A DNA stretch of 64,000 nucleotides from Planctomycetota bacterium (GCA_029550525.1 JAKPHF010000077.1:248001-312000); one strand, 5' to 3'. Positions 47,500-56,877 are shown, counted from the stretch's first letter. Notes: a model not told the origin generated them from the sequence alone. Program-made: numbers and translations.

Positions 47500-49191
47500 A
47501 TGGCCGAACAACCGGGTGCTCTTCGACGCATCGATTGGAACGAATACTTTCCGTTCATCCGCATTTTCAAGAGCGTTCCCATGGCACTCCAGCCCAGCAA
47601 GCTCGCGCTCGCGCTGGCGGGCGTCGTCCTGATGGGAGCGTTGGGATACCTGCTCGATGTGCTGTGGTCGTGGAAGTATAACCGGCCGGTCGGTCCTGAA
47701 GTGTGGGCCTACTGGCAGGTGCCCGATATCGACCGATGGCGCGAGGCCCAGCGGAGCGAGCGGTTGGTCGTGCTGCAGCGTCTGTACACCGGCGACGGTC
47801 TGCTGGCGGGCAAAGCCCCGGCGGACCTGAAGGTCCTTAACGAGCCCGGCGCGCTCAAGGAGGCGCAGCGTCGTCTGAAGGCGCAATTCCGCGAAGAAGC
47901 CGCGAGCCGGGCGGACCAGCCGGATTGGATCGCCACCCGTGCTGCCGTGTACGCCGAAGCCTACGAGGCGCTGGCCGCTTACGAAACGCGCGGCATCTTC
48001 GACAGCTTCCTCGAGTATGAACAGGAAGTGATCGGGCAGTTTCTCGCCGCTTCCCGGGCGCTGCTCACGCTCGACTTCGGCGCCGTGACTGCCGGCACGG
48101 AGGACGTGTTGCAGGGACGGCAGATGCTCGGCGAGATGCGCCGCCCCGGCGATTTCGGCGGAATCGGGATGATCGGCAGTGTGCTCCTGGCCTTCCGCGG
48201 CGTGCAGTGGCTGCTGCATGAGCATGCGGTCTTCGCAATTTTGTTCCTGCTCGGCGCGCTGGCTATCTGGTCGCTCATCGGCGGGGCCATCTGCCGGATG
48301 TCTGCGATGAACGCCGCCCGTGATGAGCAGATTTCCGCCCGCAGCGCGCTGACGTTCGCCGGCCGCAAGTTCCTCGGCTTCCTGTCCGCGCCGCTCCTGC
48401 CCTTGCTGATGGTGGTCATCATCGGAGTTCTGCTGGCGCTGGGCGGGCTCGTGTTCACGGCCATTCCGTATCTCGGCGACATTTTGGGACCGATCCTGCT
48501 GGTCCTCGCCCTGCTCGGCGGCTTCGTCATGGCGCTGATTGTCGTCGGCGCGATTGCCGGCGGCAGCCTGCTCTGGCCGACCATCGGCGTGGAGGGCTCG
48601 GACGGGTTCGACGCGGTTTCCCGCAGCTATAGCTATTTCTTCTCGCAGCCTTGGCGGACGGCGTTCTACGGGATTGTGGCGGCCATTTACGGCGGCCTGA
48701 CCTACCTGATCTTCCGGTACTTCGTCTACATCGTGCTGCGGCTCACGCGGTTCTTCGTCAGTCTCGGCGTGTGGTTCACCGAACGGCCCGGAACCGGCGA
48801 CCCCAACGCCACCAAACTGGAAGCCATGTGGCCCATGCCCACGCCCGACAATCTCATGGGCGACTGGAGCTCCATGCTGGGCCTGATCCGTTGGGAGCGG
48901 GCAGGAGCGGGCATCATCCATGTGTGGTTGCTGCTCGTCGTCCTGCTGTTGTGCGCGTACCTGGTCTCCTATTTCTTCTCCGCCTCGACCATCATCTATC
49001 TCCTGCTGCGGCGGCGCGTGGACGCCATCGATATGGAAGATGTCTACGTGGATGAGGAGGACGAAGTGGTGGCTCCCGCGCTGGGCACCGCCACCTCGAG
49101 CGGACCGGCGGCCGCAGCTCCGACTCCGTCGCCGGCAGCGTCGGCTGAGCCAAGCGGGACAGACTCGAAGCCGACGGAAGGCTCGGCGTAA
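47500..49191 (+). CDS. Multi-pass membrane protein of unknown function
   Basis: 563 residues with about eight hydrophobic segments, for example LALALAGVVLMGALGYLLDV near the start, AVFAILFLLGALAIWSLIGG, LLPLLMVVIIGVLLALGGLV, PILLVLALLGGFVMALIVVG and VWLLLVVLLLCAYLVSYFFS. It has a soluble, helix-rich loop at about 60-220 and a Pro/Ala/Ser-rich cytoplasmic tail. It resembles DUF-type integral proteins conserved in Planctomycetota that are often followed by lipoprotein genes. No catalytic motif is visible. GGAGG lies before the ATG. It is the first gene of the unit with the unknown protein, a LolA-like lipoprotein and an RDD protein. Confidence 0.8.
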   Translation: MAEQPGALRRIDWNEYFPFIRIFKSVPMALQPSKLALALAGVVLMGALGYLLDVLWSWKYNRPVGPEVWAYWQVPDIDRWREAQRSERLVVLQRLYTGDGLLAGKAPADLKVLNEPGALKEAQRRLKAQFREEAASRADQPDWIATRAAVYAEAYEALAAYETRGIFDSFLEYEQEVIGQFLAASRALLTLDFGAVTAGTEDVLQGRQMLGEMRRPGDFGGIGMIGSVLLAFRGVQWLLHEHAVFAILFLLGALAIWSLIGGAICRMSAMNAARDEQISARSALTFAGRKFLGFLSAPLLPLLMVVIIGVLLALGGLVFTAIPYLGDILGPILLVLALLGGFVMALIVVGAIAGGSLLWPTIGVEGSDGFDAVSRSYSYFFSQPWRTAFYGIVAAIYGGLTYLIFRYFVYIVLRLTRFFVSLGVWFTERPGTGDPNATKLEAMWPMPTPDNLMGDWSSMLGLIRWERAGAGIIHVWLLLVVLLLCAYLVSYFFSASTIIYLLLRRRVDAIDMEDVYVDEEDEVVAPALGTATSSGPAAAAPTPSPAASAEPSGTDSKPTEGSA

Positions 49192-49203
49192 ACGGCTGAC
49201 TCC

Positions 49204-49236
49204 GTGCGGCGTCCGGTCGTCGACCGGATGCCGCAC
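49204..49236 (+). promoter_or_regulatory. Long perfect hairpin directly before the next start codon
   Basis: GTGCGGCGTCCGGTC-GTC-GACCGGATGCCGCAC: a 15-bp stem (one G-T pair) with a three-base loop, ending 2 bases before the first possible ATG (49238) and 14 before the second (49250). It has no T-run. It could terminate, stabilise the upstream message or block the ribosome site. Confidence 0.5.
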
Positions 49237-49249
49237 TATGCTTAAGACC

Positions 49250-49906
49250 ATGGCAAACGACTATGAAATCTCCAGGGTCACCGGCAAATGCGCGGTGACC
49301 GGCCGTGAGTTCCAGGAAAACGAGTTCTATCACGCTGCCCTGTTCGAGACGCCCGAAGGTTTCGAACGCAAGGACTACTCCATCGAGGCGTGGACGGGTC
49401 CGCCCGAAGGCTGCTTCTGCCACTGGAAGGGCCGCATTCCGCCCCGTGAGAAAAAGCCGGTCACCATCGCGGTGGACTCCAGTGTGCTCATGAATCTGTT
49501 CTGCCGCCTGGAAGACGACAACTCGGAGATGCGGCAGAAGTTTCGTTTCGTGCTCGCCTTGTTGCTGATGCGCAAGCGTCTGCTGCGTCTCGAGCAGACG
49601 ATTCGCGAGGAAGGCCGCGAGTACTGGCAGATGCGGCTGGTCCAGGAGCAGACCGTTCAACGGGTTCTGAATCCGCATCTGAGCGAGCAGGAGATCGACG
49701 GGCTCAGCGCGCAACTATCCGCCATTCTGAGCGGCGATGTGGCAGCCATCGCCCAACTCGAAGAGGGCGAGGCAAGTCCGGCTGACACTGCGCCGGAAGC
49801 GCCGGCGGAGCCAGCGTCCGAGGCGCCGATCGAGAGCGCTCCGGCGACCGAAGGCGAGGCAGCTCAGGCAACGGCGTCCGACTCCGGTCGCACGGACAAC
49901 GCTTGA
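49250..49906 (+). CDS. Unknown protein with N-terminal Cys/zinc-ribbon-like region, Planctomycetota type
   Basis: 218 residues. The first 70 contain GKCAVTGREFQENEFYHAAL and PPEGCFCHWKGRIPP, a possible treble-clef-like metal site with three Cys. A helical region follows (MRQKFRFVLALLLMRKRLLR; LVQEQTVQRVLNPHLSEQEI), and the last 55 residues are Ala/Glu/Pro-rich. I do not recognise a named family. It lies between a membrane protein and a lipoprotein gene in one operon. ATGs at 49238 and 49250 are both possible; neither has a visible ribosome site because the hairpin precedes them. Confidence 0.7.
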   Translation: MANDYEISRVTGKCAVTGREFQENEFYHAALFETPEGFERKDYSIEAWTGPPEGCFCHWKGRIPPREKKPVTIAVDSSVLMNLFCRLEDDNSEMRQKFRFVLALLLMRKRLLRLEQTIREEGREYWQMRLVQEQTVQRVLNPHLSEQEIDGLSAQLSAILSGDVAAIAQLEEGEASPADTAPEAPAEPASEAPIESAPATEGEAAQATASDSGRTDNA

Positions 49907-50011
49907 TAATCCCGGCCGACCTTGCCCCGCGCTCATGCGCGGCAGGGCCGACCGCTTTCCGGATCATTCATTAGTTTTCAACTGAACCGGCCGAGAAGGA
50001 GACCTTCCGTC

Positions 50012-50896
50012 GTGCATACCGAGAAATGGCAGGCTCGATCGGTCTTGTGGCTCGCAACGCTGTCTCTGGCCGGCATCGTCGGGTGTCCGCCGCCGCGAGA
50101 AGGTATCCTTCCGCCGGTGAGCGATGACGCCCCCGCGCATGTGGTCATCGAACGGGTGAACCAGAACGCTCGCTCGATGGACTTCCTGATGCGGGCAGGC
50201 GGGGTCTCGGCTTCGGGCAAGCTGGTGGGGGCCTCCGGCAAGCGAGAGTCGTTCGACGCCGTCGGGACGCTGTATTACCGCCGTCCCCGCAACCTTTACA
50301 TGGAACTGAGTCACGTGCTGGCGGGGAAAATAGAGGTCGGCTCCAACGACCGGGAATTCTGGTACTGGGAGCGGCTGGATGAGCCGCGGTACTACACCGG
50401 TCATCACGCGGCGATGGCCCAGGCGTGGGAAACCGAAGTTCCCTTGCGGCCCGACCACCTCCTGGACATGCTGGGCTTGCGCGAACTGCCCGCCGAGGCC
50501 GGCGGGCCGGGCGGCCCCACGTTCGCAGTCGGCGAGGAGCATTATTTCCTGAATTTCTTCGACCGCGGGCCCGACGGCAACGTATTTCAGAGCAAAACCG
50601 TGGCGATCGGTCGTCGCCCGCCCTTCCTGGTGAGCAGGGTTACCTATTACAATCCGTCCGGTAAGCCCTGGATGCGGGCCGAACTGAAGGACTATCGCCC
50701 CATCGAGGACACGGCCGTTCTGGCCCCGCGACGGATCGAAATCCGGTCGCTCGAGGACCAGAGTTGGATCAACCTGGAGTTCAGCAACGTCAGGCCGTCC
50801 GACAACCCACGGGTCGAGCAGGAACGCATTCTTCGCTCGCCCCTGGAACGCGGCGAGAAAGTGGGCGAGATCATCCGCCTCGACCGGCCTTCCTGA
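50012..50896 (+). CDS. LolA-like lipoprotein
   Basis: 294 residues. The start is a GTG at 50012 with AAGGAG 10 bases before it. The signal sequence ends in a lipobox (LAGIVGC), so the mature protein begins with lipidated Cys. The body (VVIERVNQNARSMDFLMRAG; AVGTLYYRRPRNLYMELSHV; EVGSNDREFWYWERLDEPRY; VSRVTYYNPSGKPWMRAELK) resembles the half-beta-barrel LolA/LppX-like carriers of lipids or lipoproteins. It ends in an acidic/basic helix with no domain. Probable envelope-side partner of the membrane proteins in the operon. Confidence 0.8.
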   Translation: MHTEKWQARSVLWLATLSLAGIVGCPPPREGILPPVSDDAPAHVVIERVNQNARSMDFLMRAGGVSASGKLVGASGKRESFDAVGTLYYRRPRNLYMELSHVLAGKIEVGSNDREFWYWERLDEPRYYTGHHAAMAQAWETEVPLRPDHLLDMLGLRELPAEAGGPGGPTFAVGEEHYFLNFFDRGPDGNVFQSKTVAIGRRPPFLVSRVTYYNPSGKPWMRAELKDYRPIEDTAVLAPRRIEIRSLEDQSWINLEFSNVRPSDNPRVEQERILRSPLERGEKVGEIIRLDRPS

Positions 50897-50956
50897 TCCG
50901 ATCGGACGACTCGACAGGACAGCGCGGTGGCGGCTGAGCACCGACGCGGAGTGTTG

Positions 50957-52717
50957 ATGCCCAAGCACCTTTTGATTCGAGCAGCAGGAATTTACCTTGT
51001 GGCGAGCCTCGCGTTTGGCGTCGTTTCCCAGGCCGCCCCGGGGGACGAGGTGGCGGAGACCGTCTCGCCCGACCGGCGCCTGCTGGTAGCTGGAAGCGAG
51101 AGCATTCTCTGGCTGATTTCGGGCGAGTGGGACGGCAACCAGGAAACGTTCAATCGCCGGCTGCTCTATCGTGAGCCGGGCTCGGATCGCATTCAGCCGG
51201 TGGCAGTAGCCACGCACGCCCAGCGCGTCGCCGTCGTGGGCGTGGTCGGACAGACGCTGCACGTCTTCTACACCGATGGGACGCACACTCGATTCAACAA
51301 AAAACGCCGATGGGCCGGACACAAACTGCCCCAAGCGGGAGTGCCCATCGCGGTGGCCGGCGAAGGGAGCCGGGGCAACTCGCGCCTCTGGGCGCTGGTG
51401 ACGCCCGATCTGGCCGAGGCGGTGGAGAAGGCATGGCAGGAGCGCCAGGCTCAAGTCGCGGAGAACCCCCTGCAGCCGGCCGGCGACAAAGGTTTGACCG
51501 AACCGGCCATCCCAGCGCTGCCGCTGCTCGAGAATAACTCGAAACGGCATCGTCTCGTGGTCTACGACGGCGTGGCCTGGCAGCCCGGTATTCCCGTGCC
51601 CGACTCCTACACGGGGACCGAGCAGGTGTGGTTCGCAGTGGAGAACGGCCGGTTCCACTTGTTCTGGATCGCTGAAGAGAATGCGCGGGAGATTCGCTAC
51701 GCGCGGTACGACGGCGAGAAATGGATTTCTGCCGCTTCGATGATGTTGCCCGGCGACCTCCGCAGCGCGTGTGTGGCCATCGCCAACAAGCACTTGGTCT
51801 TTGCCGCTCTGATCAAAGAGCCGGATTGGGTCTCCTCCCGGTGCCTGCAGTGGTCGCGGGCTCTGGCGGCTCCCGTCGAGGAGCCCTGGGACGCAGCGGC
51901 CTCGTTGCTCGACGAGGAGGGCGGGCCGATGGTGTTGCCGGCCGGCTCGGCGGTGGGGCTGTTCAGCGATCGGCTGGCGGTGATGCGCTTCGGCGAGCGC
52001 GAACCCGAACTGGGGCTATGGGCGGCGGGAGCCGGCGGCAAGCCGGATCAGCCGTTCGCTCCGATTCCCGCTGCGAGTGCTCACGATCGCACATCGCCGA
52101 GGCATGGTGCGCGCGACCTGGCAGCCACACTCATCGTGGCCGCCGTGCTGCTCCTGCTGTTCTGGAAGCGGCAGGAGATGATCGGTGCGCCGCTGGAACT
52201 GCCGGCCGACCTCCAGATCGCCGGTCCGGCTCGTCGCGCCGCGGCGTTCCTGATCGACGCGGCTCCCGCCGCCGCTCTGATCGGCTGGTTGTGGTTCGAG
52301 CCTCTTTCGACCTTCTACGCCGAACTCAAGACCGGCGAGCCCATGCCGGAGATGCCCAACCAGGTGCTATGGGCGTGGTTCTGGTTCCGCTTGATCTACA
52401 CGGCCTGGGCCACGCTGTTCGAAACTTTCACCGCCAGCACGCCTGGCAAACGCGTTGTCGGCTGTTTCGTCTTGTCGGAGAACCTGGGTCGACCCACGTT
52501 CCTGCAGATCGTCATTCGGAATGCCACGCGGATGATCGAGCTGGAGCCCTTCCTGAAGATCTGGCCGTTCTTGCTCACCATCTTTTTCACGCGCAACCGC
52601 CAGCGTGTTGGTGATCTGCTCGCTCGCACCGTCGTGGTCGAACGCCCCGCGAGCATCCTTGTCGACGAACACGCGGAGAAAGAACCGGAGCAGATGCGGG
52701 AAGACCAGCGACCGTAA
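50957..52717 (+). CDS. Exported protein with C-terminal RDD membrane domain
   Basis: 586 residues. Signal peptide (LLIRAAGIYLVASLAFGVVS), then a 350-residue extracytoplasmic domain with repeated beta-strands like a propeller (VWFAVENGRFHLFWIAEENA; AVGLFSDRLAVMRFGEREPE), a transmembrane helix near 390 (LAATLIVAAVLLLLFW), and an RDD domain: RRAAAFLIDAAPAAALIGWL, AWFWFRLIYTAWATLFETFT, ASTPGKRVVGCFVLSEN. The R, D, D positions of RDD (GxRAxAFLIDA, TPGK) are present. RDD proteins are small membrane proteins of uncertain, possibly transport, function. It is the last gene of the envelope operon. Confidence 0.85.
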   Translation: MPKHLLIRAAGIYLVASLAFGVVSQAAPGDEVAETVSPDRRLLVAGSESILWLISGEWDGNQETFNRRLLYREPGSDRIQPVAVATHAQRVAVVGVVGQTLHVFYTDGTHTRFNKKRRWAGHKLPQAGVPIAVAGEGSRGNSRLWALVTPDLAEAVEKAWQERQAQVAENPLQPAGDKGLTEPAIPALPLLENNSKRHRLVVYDGVAWQPGIPVPDSYTGTEQVWFAVENGRFHLFWIAEENAREIRYARYDGEKWISAASMMLPGDLRSACVAIANKHLVFAALIKEPDWVSSRCLQWSRALAAPVEEPWDAAASLLDEEGGPMVLPAGSAVGLFSDRLAVMRFGEREPELGLWAAGAGGKPDQPFAPIPAASAHDRTSPRHGARDLAATLIVAAVLLLLFWKRQEMIGAPLELPADLQIAGPARRAAAFLIDAAPAAALIGWLWFEPLSTFYAELKTGEPMPEMPNQVLWAWFWFRLIYTAWATLFETFTASTPGKRVVGCFVLSENLGRPTFLQIVIRNATRMIELEPFLKIWPFLLTIFFTRNRQRVGDLLARTVVVERPASILVDEHAEKEPEQMREDQRP

Positions 52718-52722
52718 AGAGG

Positions 52723-52740
52723 CAGGCGTCCGCCCGCCTC
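52723..52740 (+). repeat. GGCGTCCGCCCGCC repeat after the RDD gene
   Basis: GGCAGGCGTCCGCCCGCC, a variant of the GGGCGTCTCGCCCGCC family, starting 6 bases after the stop of the RDD gene. It has no T-run. Confidence 0.55.
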
Positions 52741-52845
52741 GCACAGACGCCTCCAATATGCCATCATATTGACCCGGTTCATGCGGTGCACGCTTCAGGG
52801 CGGTTTTCGAGGCGGAACGGCGTAAATAACGCACAAGAGGGCGCG

Positions 52846-52900
52846 GTTTCGCCCTGGAAGGGCGCAAAGTCAATAGCCGTGGGCGCGAGCCCACGGACCG
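52846..52900 (+). repeat. GGAAGGGCGCAAAG..CCGTGGGCGCGAGCCCACGG class repeat
   Basis: A second occurrence of the class seen near 2640-2760, with a perfect CCGTGGGC-GCGA-GCCCACGG hairpin. Confidence 0.55.
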
Positions 52901-53021
52901 TCTTCAGCGTGCACGTACAGGCGGGATGTATCTATGTTAATGACAGTATATTGTCACTATAGGGGGCAAGGTAGGCAAGATACTTCCATGCGAGACAGGC
53001 GACCGGCGCGTTGGCCATCCC

Positions 53022-53073
53022 ATTCTGGCTCATAGCTCATAGCTGACGGCTCATAGCTGAAAGCTGACAGCTA
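53022..53073 (+). repeat. AGCTGA-type degenerate repeat, copy 9
   Basis: CTGGCTCATAGCTCATAGCT, then GACGGCTCATAGCTGAAAGC and TGACAGCTATTC. It ends 6 bases from the 3' end of the kinase gene. Confidence 0.8.
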
Positions 53074-53078
53074 TTCAT

Positions 53079-54956
53079 TCAGATCCTGCCGTACTTGGCC
53101 ATCATCTTTTCGAACTGGAGATTCTTGCGCCGGCGCTTTTGCTCGGACAACTGAGCAATCCGACGCCAGATGGGACGCCACTCAGGTTGAGGATTGCCCG
53201 GACGCACCAGGCACGCCAACAGGAACCGCAACCGATCGGTGCGGGTGACCCGCCGGCAATGGTCGAGGCTGATGTTGAGCCGCATCATGGCCCGAATCCA
53301 CGCCCGGTCGCGGACCCGGCGAACCTGGCGGACGCCGTCGAGATCGACGAACAGCACGCGCGGCGGCTCGGATGAGTCGGGGTTCCACTGCACCATGACG
53401 TTGGGCGCCTTGAGATCGCGATGAATGAAACCGCGACTGTGCAAGGCGCGGAACGCCGCGGCCAAGGCGTCGATCACCTGGAGTTTGAGCCGGCGCTGAC
53501 GCTCCGGATCCAACTCACGCAGCTTGACGGTGAGCAGCGTGTCCAGGTCGTGCGCGTGCTCCAGGTACTCGGTAATGATGAGGCTGTCCAGCAGGATGCC
53601 GGCCCGGCGGCGTTCGAGCACAGCCAGCGGCCGGGCCGTGGGTACCTGGCGGTTCAGCAGCGCGTTGGCCAGCCGCCACGTACGAAGGGCTCGCGACTGG
53701 CGAAAACAGTTCTTGATTCGCTTGCCCAGATGGCGGGGCATGGATCGCTTGCAGATGACGTCCAGTTCCGCGTTTTCCAGCGGCAACCGCGAGCGGCAAA
53801 CCGTTCCGCTGGCGCTCTGCTTGATCGCATAGCGAGACTGTTCGGTGCCCGTCCATCGGGACGGGTCCTGGAGCCACTCGCGCCACTGGGCCGCCTGGAA
53901 CGTCATGGTCGAGGCGACCGAACCAGGCACGGGATACTTGCACTTGAGATAAGCGTGCCCGCGCCAGCCGTTTCCCAGCCGTAGCCGCGTGAAGTAGCGT
54001 CCTGAGCGCGTCGAGCGACGATCCCGTTTGGCGTACAGGGCGTTGGCGTGTGCTGTGGCGGTTTTCTCGATGGCCAGTCGCAACTCATCCGTGTCGCTGC
54101 TCATTCGCCGGCCGAAGGCGCCGCTGGTCTCGTACGCCCTTCGCCAATGCAGATAGCGATCCAGAAACCGCAGCCGATCGGTCAGCGGAGCCCGCGAACG
54201 GAACCACTGGTGGAACTGAGCGAGGTTTCGGATGACCGCTCGGTCGCTCACCGGCCGCCCGACGCGGATGTTGTGCAGGTCCACGAAGAGGGCCTGGTAG
54301 TCGCCGCCAGGAACACGGTTGATCAGGATGTTGCCGGCGTGCAGGTCGGTGTGCTCGAATCCGTTCTGATGGGCGTGGGCGATGAGCCGGCCCACCCGAT
54401 CTGCGATGATGTTTTTGGTTTGTCGCGTGCGCGGGTCCGTTGGTTCCAGGCTCGACCAGAGTTCGTTGAGCGGTAGGGCGTGCGGCAGACCTTCCGTGAT
54501 CAGGATGCTTGCCGGTTCGCAGCGGCCATCGGTGGCATCCGCCGAGGCGACCGGCTGGACGGTGCAGATCCCGTGCCGGCGCGCGTATTCCGCCACCCGT
54601 CGCTCGCGAGCTGAGTCCGAGCCCAGCAGCCGGCGGCGCAGCCACGCCCATCCCCGCGGCGGCGCGTACAGCTTGGCGAAGAAGAGCTCGCCGCCCATCT
54701 CGAGCCGCCAGACCTGCCGGCCGTCGTTGGCCTTGACCAGCGTGGCGGACGGCCAACTGCCCAGGTCCGACCAGTCTGGAGCGTTGTTACTGTGAATCAG
54801 TCGAGCCCACTCGCTGCGAGTGGACCAATCCCATGCCCCCAGGCGGCGTCGAACCCAGCTGTAGCTGGAAGCAGCCGGCGCGGCAGGCGGGATCCGTCGG
54901 GTGGAGCCGGCCAGATCCCCTTCACTTGCACTGGATGTAACGTCAATGAGACTCAT
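53079..54956 (-). CDS. Double lipopolysaccharide-kinase-like protein (two WaaP/Kdo-kinase folds)
   Basis: 625 residues with two tandem eukaryotic-like kinase folds. The first (about 60-250) has GRQVWRLEMGGELFFAKLYA (Lys), FEHTDLHAGNILI (catalytic loop) and LFVDLHNIRVG (in place of DFG). The second (about 330-590) has HLGKRIKNCF, LIITEYLEHAHDLDTLL, FIHRDLKAPNVMVQ and VLFVDLDGVRQVRR. WaaP and KdkA phosphorylate heptose or Kdo of the LPS core. Linkers such as WRGHAYLKCKYPVPGS fit this family. It follows a membrane glycosyltransferase gene, so envelope sugar phosphorylation is likely. ATG at 54956, with a weak ribosome site. Confidence 0.85.
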   Translation of the reverse strand: MSLIDVTSSASEGDLAGSTRRIPPAAPAASSYSWVRRRLGAWDWSTRSEWARLIHSNNAPDWSDLGSWPSATLVKANDGRQVWRLEMGGELFFAKLYAPPRGWAWLRRRLLGSDSARERRVAEYARRHGICTVQPVASADATDGRCEPASILITEGLPHALPLNELWSSLEPTDPRTRQTKNIIADRVGRLIAHAHQNGFEHTDLHAGNILINRVPGGDYQALFVDLHNIRVGRPVSDRAVIRNLAQFHQWFRSRAPLTDRLRFLDRYLHWRRAYETSGAFGRRMSSDTDELRLAIEKTATAHANALYAKRDRRSTRSGRYFTRLRLGNGWRGHAYLKCKYPVPGSVASTMTFQAAQWREWLQDPSRWTGTEQSRYAIKQSASGTVCRSRLPLENAELDVICKRSMPRHLGKRIKNCFRQSRALRTWRLANALLNRQVPTARPLAVLERRRAGILLDSLIITEYLEHAHDLDTLLTVKLRELDPERQRRLKLQVIDALAAAFRALHSRGFIHRDLKAPNVMVQWNPDSSEPPRVLFVDLDGVRQVRRVRDRAWIRAMMRLNISLDHCRRVTRTDRLRFLLACLVRPGNPQPEWRPIWRRIAQLSEQKRRRKNLQFEKMMAKYGRI

Positions 54957-55107
54957 GCTGGCACGATCGTAGCCGGACCGACCGCCGGACGGCATCGGGC
55001 AATTCTAAACCTCCCCAAGTGGCACTGCAATACGGCGGCGGAACCGTCGGGAATGCCTGACCGCCGGGGTGTGTTCGCGCGGATGATCGGTCGGTGCGCC
55101 TGCGGCT

Positions 55108-56739
55108 TCACGGCTTGGCCGCCTGCATGACCGTCTGCCGTTCAAAACAGGCCAGCGACGGGACTTGGCCATCCGGCCCGAGCTCCGACGCCCACACCAA
55201 CCGCCATCCCGGACGTGACTGGACGTCGGCATATTCCAACGAGACGCCGGGCTCGCGGCAGAAGCGTTCGTCCCACACGAACAGACTCCCCGGCCGTGCC
55301 GAGTCGAGCAGATGCTCCGCATCGTGCCATCGGTTCCATGCGACCCATTGATCGGCCCAATGGTAGAACCAGCGATTGAGCGTCAGAATGGGCCGATTGT
55401 GCTGGGCCATCTCCAGAATCGCCGGCGCGTGTTCGCGCAGCCGAGATTGATACGCGGTCAGCCGAAGCGGTAGAAAACCGCCCAAACCGGCCAGCAGCAA
55501 CAGCGTGATCGTGGTCCCTGCCAGCACCGCGCTGTGGTTACCGGTTGGGTTCGGTGCCAGTCGTAACCGAACTGCACACACCGCCCACGCGACGCAGAGC
55601 AGGACGATCGTGAGCCTTCCGGCCAGTACCCAGCTCCGCCAATCGGGATGCGTGACGGGTTTTCGCCATATCCATTCGGCCTGGCAGAGCGTGAAAATCC
55701 CGATGAGCGCGAGCAGGAGTGCGAACAGGGCGGTTCGAGCCGTTCTTTGGTTCCACAGCGGGGCGGCGCCGGCGCAGGCGAGCACGGCCAGCCACGGGCA
55801 GATGGGCACGAGAAATCGCGCGTATCCGCCGGAGGAGTAGGCCCCGCGCATGTAGATGCCGGTTTCCAACGCGAACCAGGCGATGCAGCCTGATACCAGA
55901 ACCCAACCTTGCGGGCGACGCCAGACACGCCGCAAGCCCATGATGGCCAGCCCGACCACCACCGGTCCCGACGCGTACGCGAGCTTGGGCACGAACGTCA
56001 AGAGCGTGCCGTGTCCATACTCGTCAGAGCCGTCCGGTTCGAGCCATCGCTGGGCCGGCCAGGCGCCGATCGCGAACCACGAGAGCAGATTGTGCGTAAC
56101 TATCGCCCAGAGCAGCAGCGGATAACACCACCATCGTCCGCCGCGGATCGCGATGGCCAGCGCCCACAGCGGGAGAAGAGCAACTGCTTCATCGCGTGTG
56201 AGGGGAGCTAGTGCCATGATCGCCGCCGACCATTCGAGGCGGCCGCTGACCAGGAGCCACGTGGCCAGCGCCAGGTAGAACGCGAGCGGCGTTTCCGTGA
56301 GTGTGGTCAGTGAAAGACGGGCGAACAGTGGTTGCAGATACAGGAACGGAATCACCGTCCATGCGTGTCGAAGCCCCAGGCGCCGGGCGATACAAAAGGC
56401 CAGCCAGGCGCTGGCGGCGGACAAGATCGCGGAGAGGATGCGACAAGCCTGCAGTCCTTGGGCGGATGTGCCGAGCGACGCCGGCCAACTGTAAGGGACG
56501 GTAAAGCCCGGACGCCCCCAGAAGTCGAGCAGATAGCGCGCATCGAACTGGCTCCATCGGGCGAACACGTAATGCGTGAGGTCATCTTCGTGATAAACAC
56601 CGTCGGAGTGCCAGCCGGCGACAAGGGATAGGCTGAAGAACAGGATCAGCAAGAACCCGGCCCGCCAGTTTTCCACGGCCGGCACGTAAAAACCTCGTAT
56701 CAGAGGGAGTTGCTGCCCGTGCCCCTGCATGGCAGGCAA
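55108..56739 (-). CDS. ArnT/PMT-type membrane glycosyltransferase (GT39/GT83-like)
   Basis: 543 residues with about eleven membrane segments. The periplasmic first loop has SDGVYHEDDLTHYVFARWSQ with the acidic pair used by GT-C enzymes, then GRPGFTVPYSWPASLG and SLTTLTETPLAFYLALATWL. Later helices include LLPLWALAIAIRGGRWWCYP and LLLALIGIFTLCQAEW, and there is a soluble C-terminal domain of about 110 residues. These enzymes move sugars from lipid-linked donors to lipid A or glycoproteins. With the downstream LPS-type kinase gene it probably forms an envelope glycolipid unit. ATG at 56739, or 56730. Confidence 0.85.
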   Translation of the reverse strand: MPAMQGHGQQLPLIRGFYVPAVENWRAGFLLILFFSLSLVAGWHSDGVYHEDDLTHYVFARWSQFDARYLLDFWGRPGFTVPYSWPASLGTSAQGLQACRILSAILSAASAWLAFCIARRLGLRHAWTVIPFLYLQPLFARLSLTTLTETPLAFYLALATWLLVSGRLEWSAAIMALAPLTRDEAVALLPLWALAIAIRGGRWWCYPLLLWAIVTHNLLSWFAIGAWPAQRWLEPDGSDEYGHGTLLTFVPKLAYASGPVVVGLAIMGLRRVWRRPQGWVLVSGCIAWFALETGIYMRGAYSSGGYARFLVPICPWLAVLACAGAAPLWNQRTARTALFALLLALIGIFTLCQAEWIWRKPVTHPDWRSWVLAGRLTIVLLCVAWAVCAVRLRLAPNPTGNHSAVLAGTTITLLLLAGLGGFLPLRLTAYQSRLREHAPAILEMAQHNRPILTLNRWFYHWADQWVAWNRWHDAEHLLDSARPGSLFVWDERFCREPGVSLEYADVQSRPGWRLVWASELGPDGQVPSLACFERQTVMQAAKP

Positions 56740-56877
56740 GTGTACCGGCAGGTCCGAGAGGCGGCAATGGGTAGTGGGCGATCACGCTCTCGCTGATCCT
56801 TGCCTGTTCCCTGCGAGCGTTCTACCGGGCGGCATCGGCGAGACGTGGATGGATTCATGCTGAGGGGGAGACAATCC

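Larger units (their letters stand above)
52718..53078 (+). other. Repeat-rich intergenic region between convergent RDD and kinase genes
   Basis: About 360 bases without a gene: a GGCAGGCGTCCGCCCGCC repeat at 52723-52740, a GTGCACGCTTCAGG tract, the GGAAGGGCGCAAAGTCAATA class repeat (52846-52900), an AT-rich inverted stretch (AATGACAGTATATTGTCACT, 52939-52958), and an AGCTGA-type tract at the kinase side. Confidence 0.65.

Noticed and set aside
47386-49251. 621-residue minus-strand open frame opposite the multi-pass membrane protein
   Set aside because: Antisense shadow rich in Gln, His and Glu; the plus strand has clear membrane helices, promoter and ribosome site.
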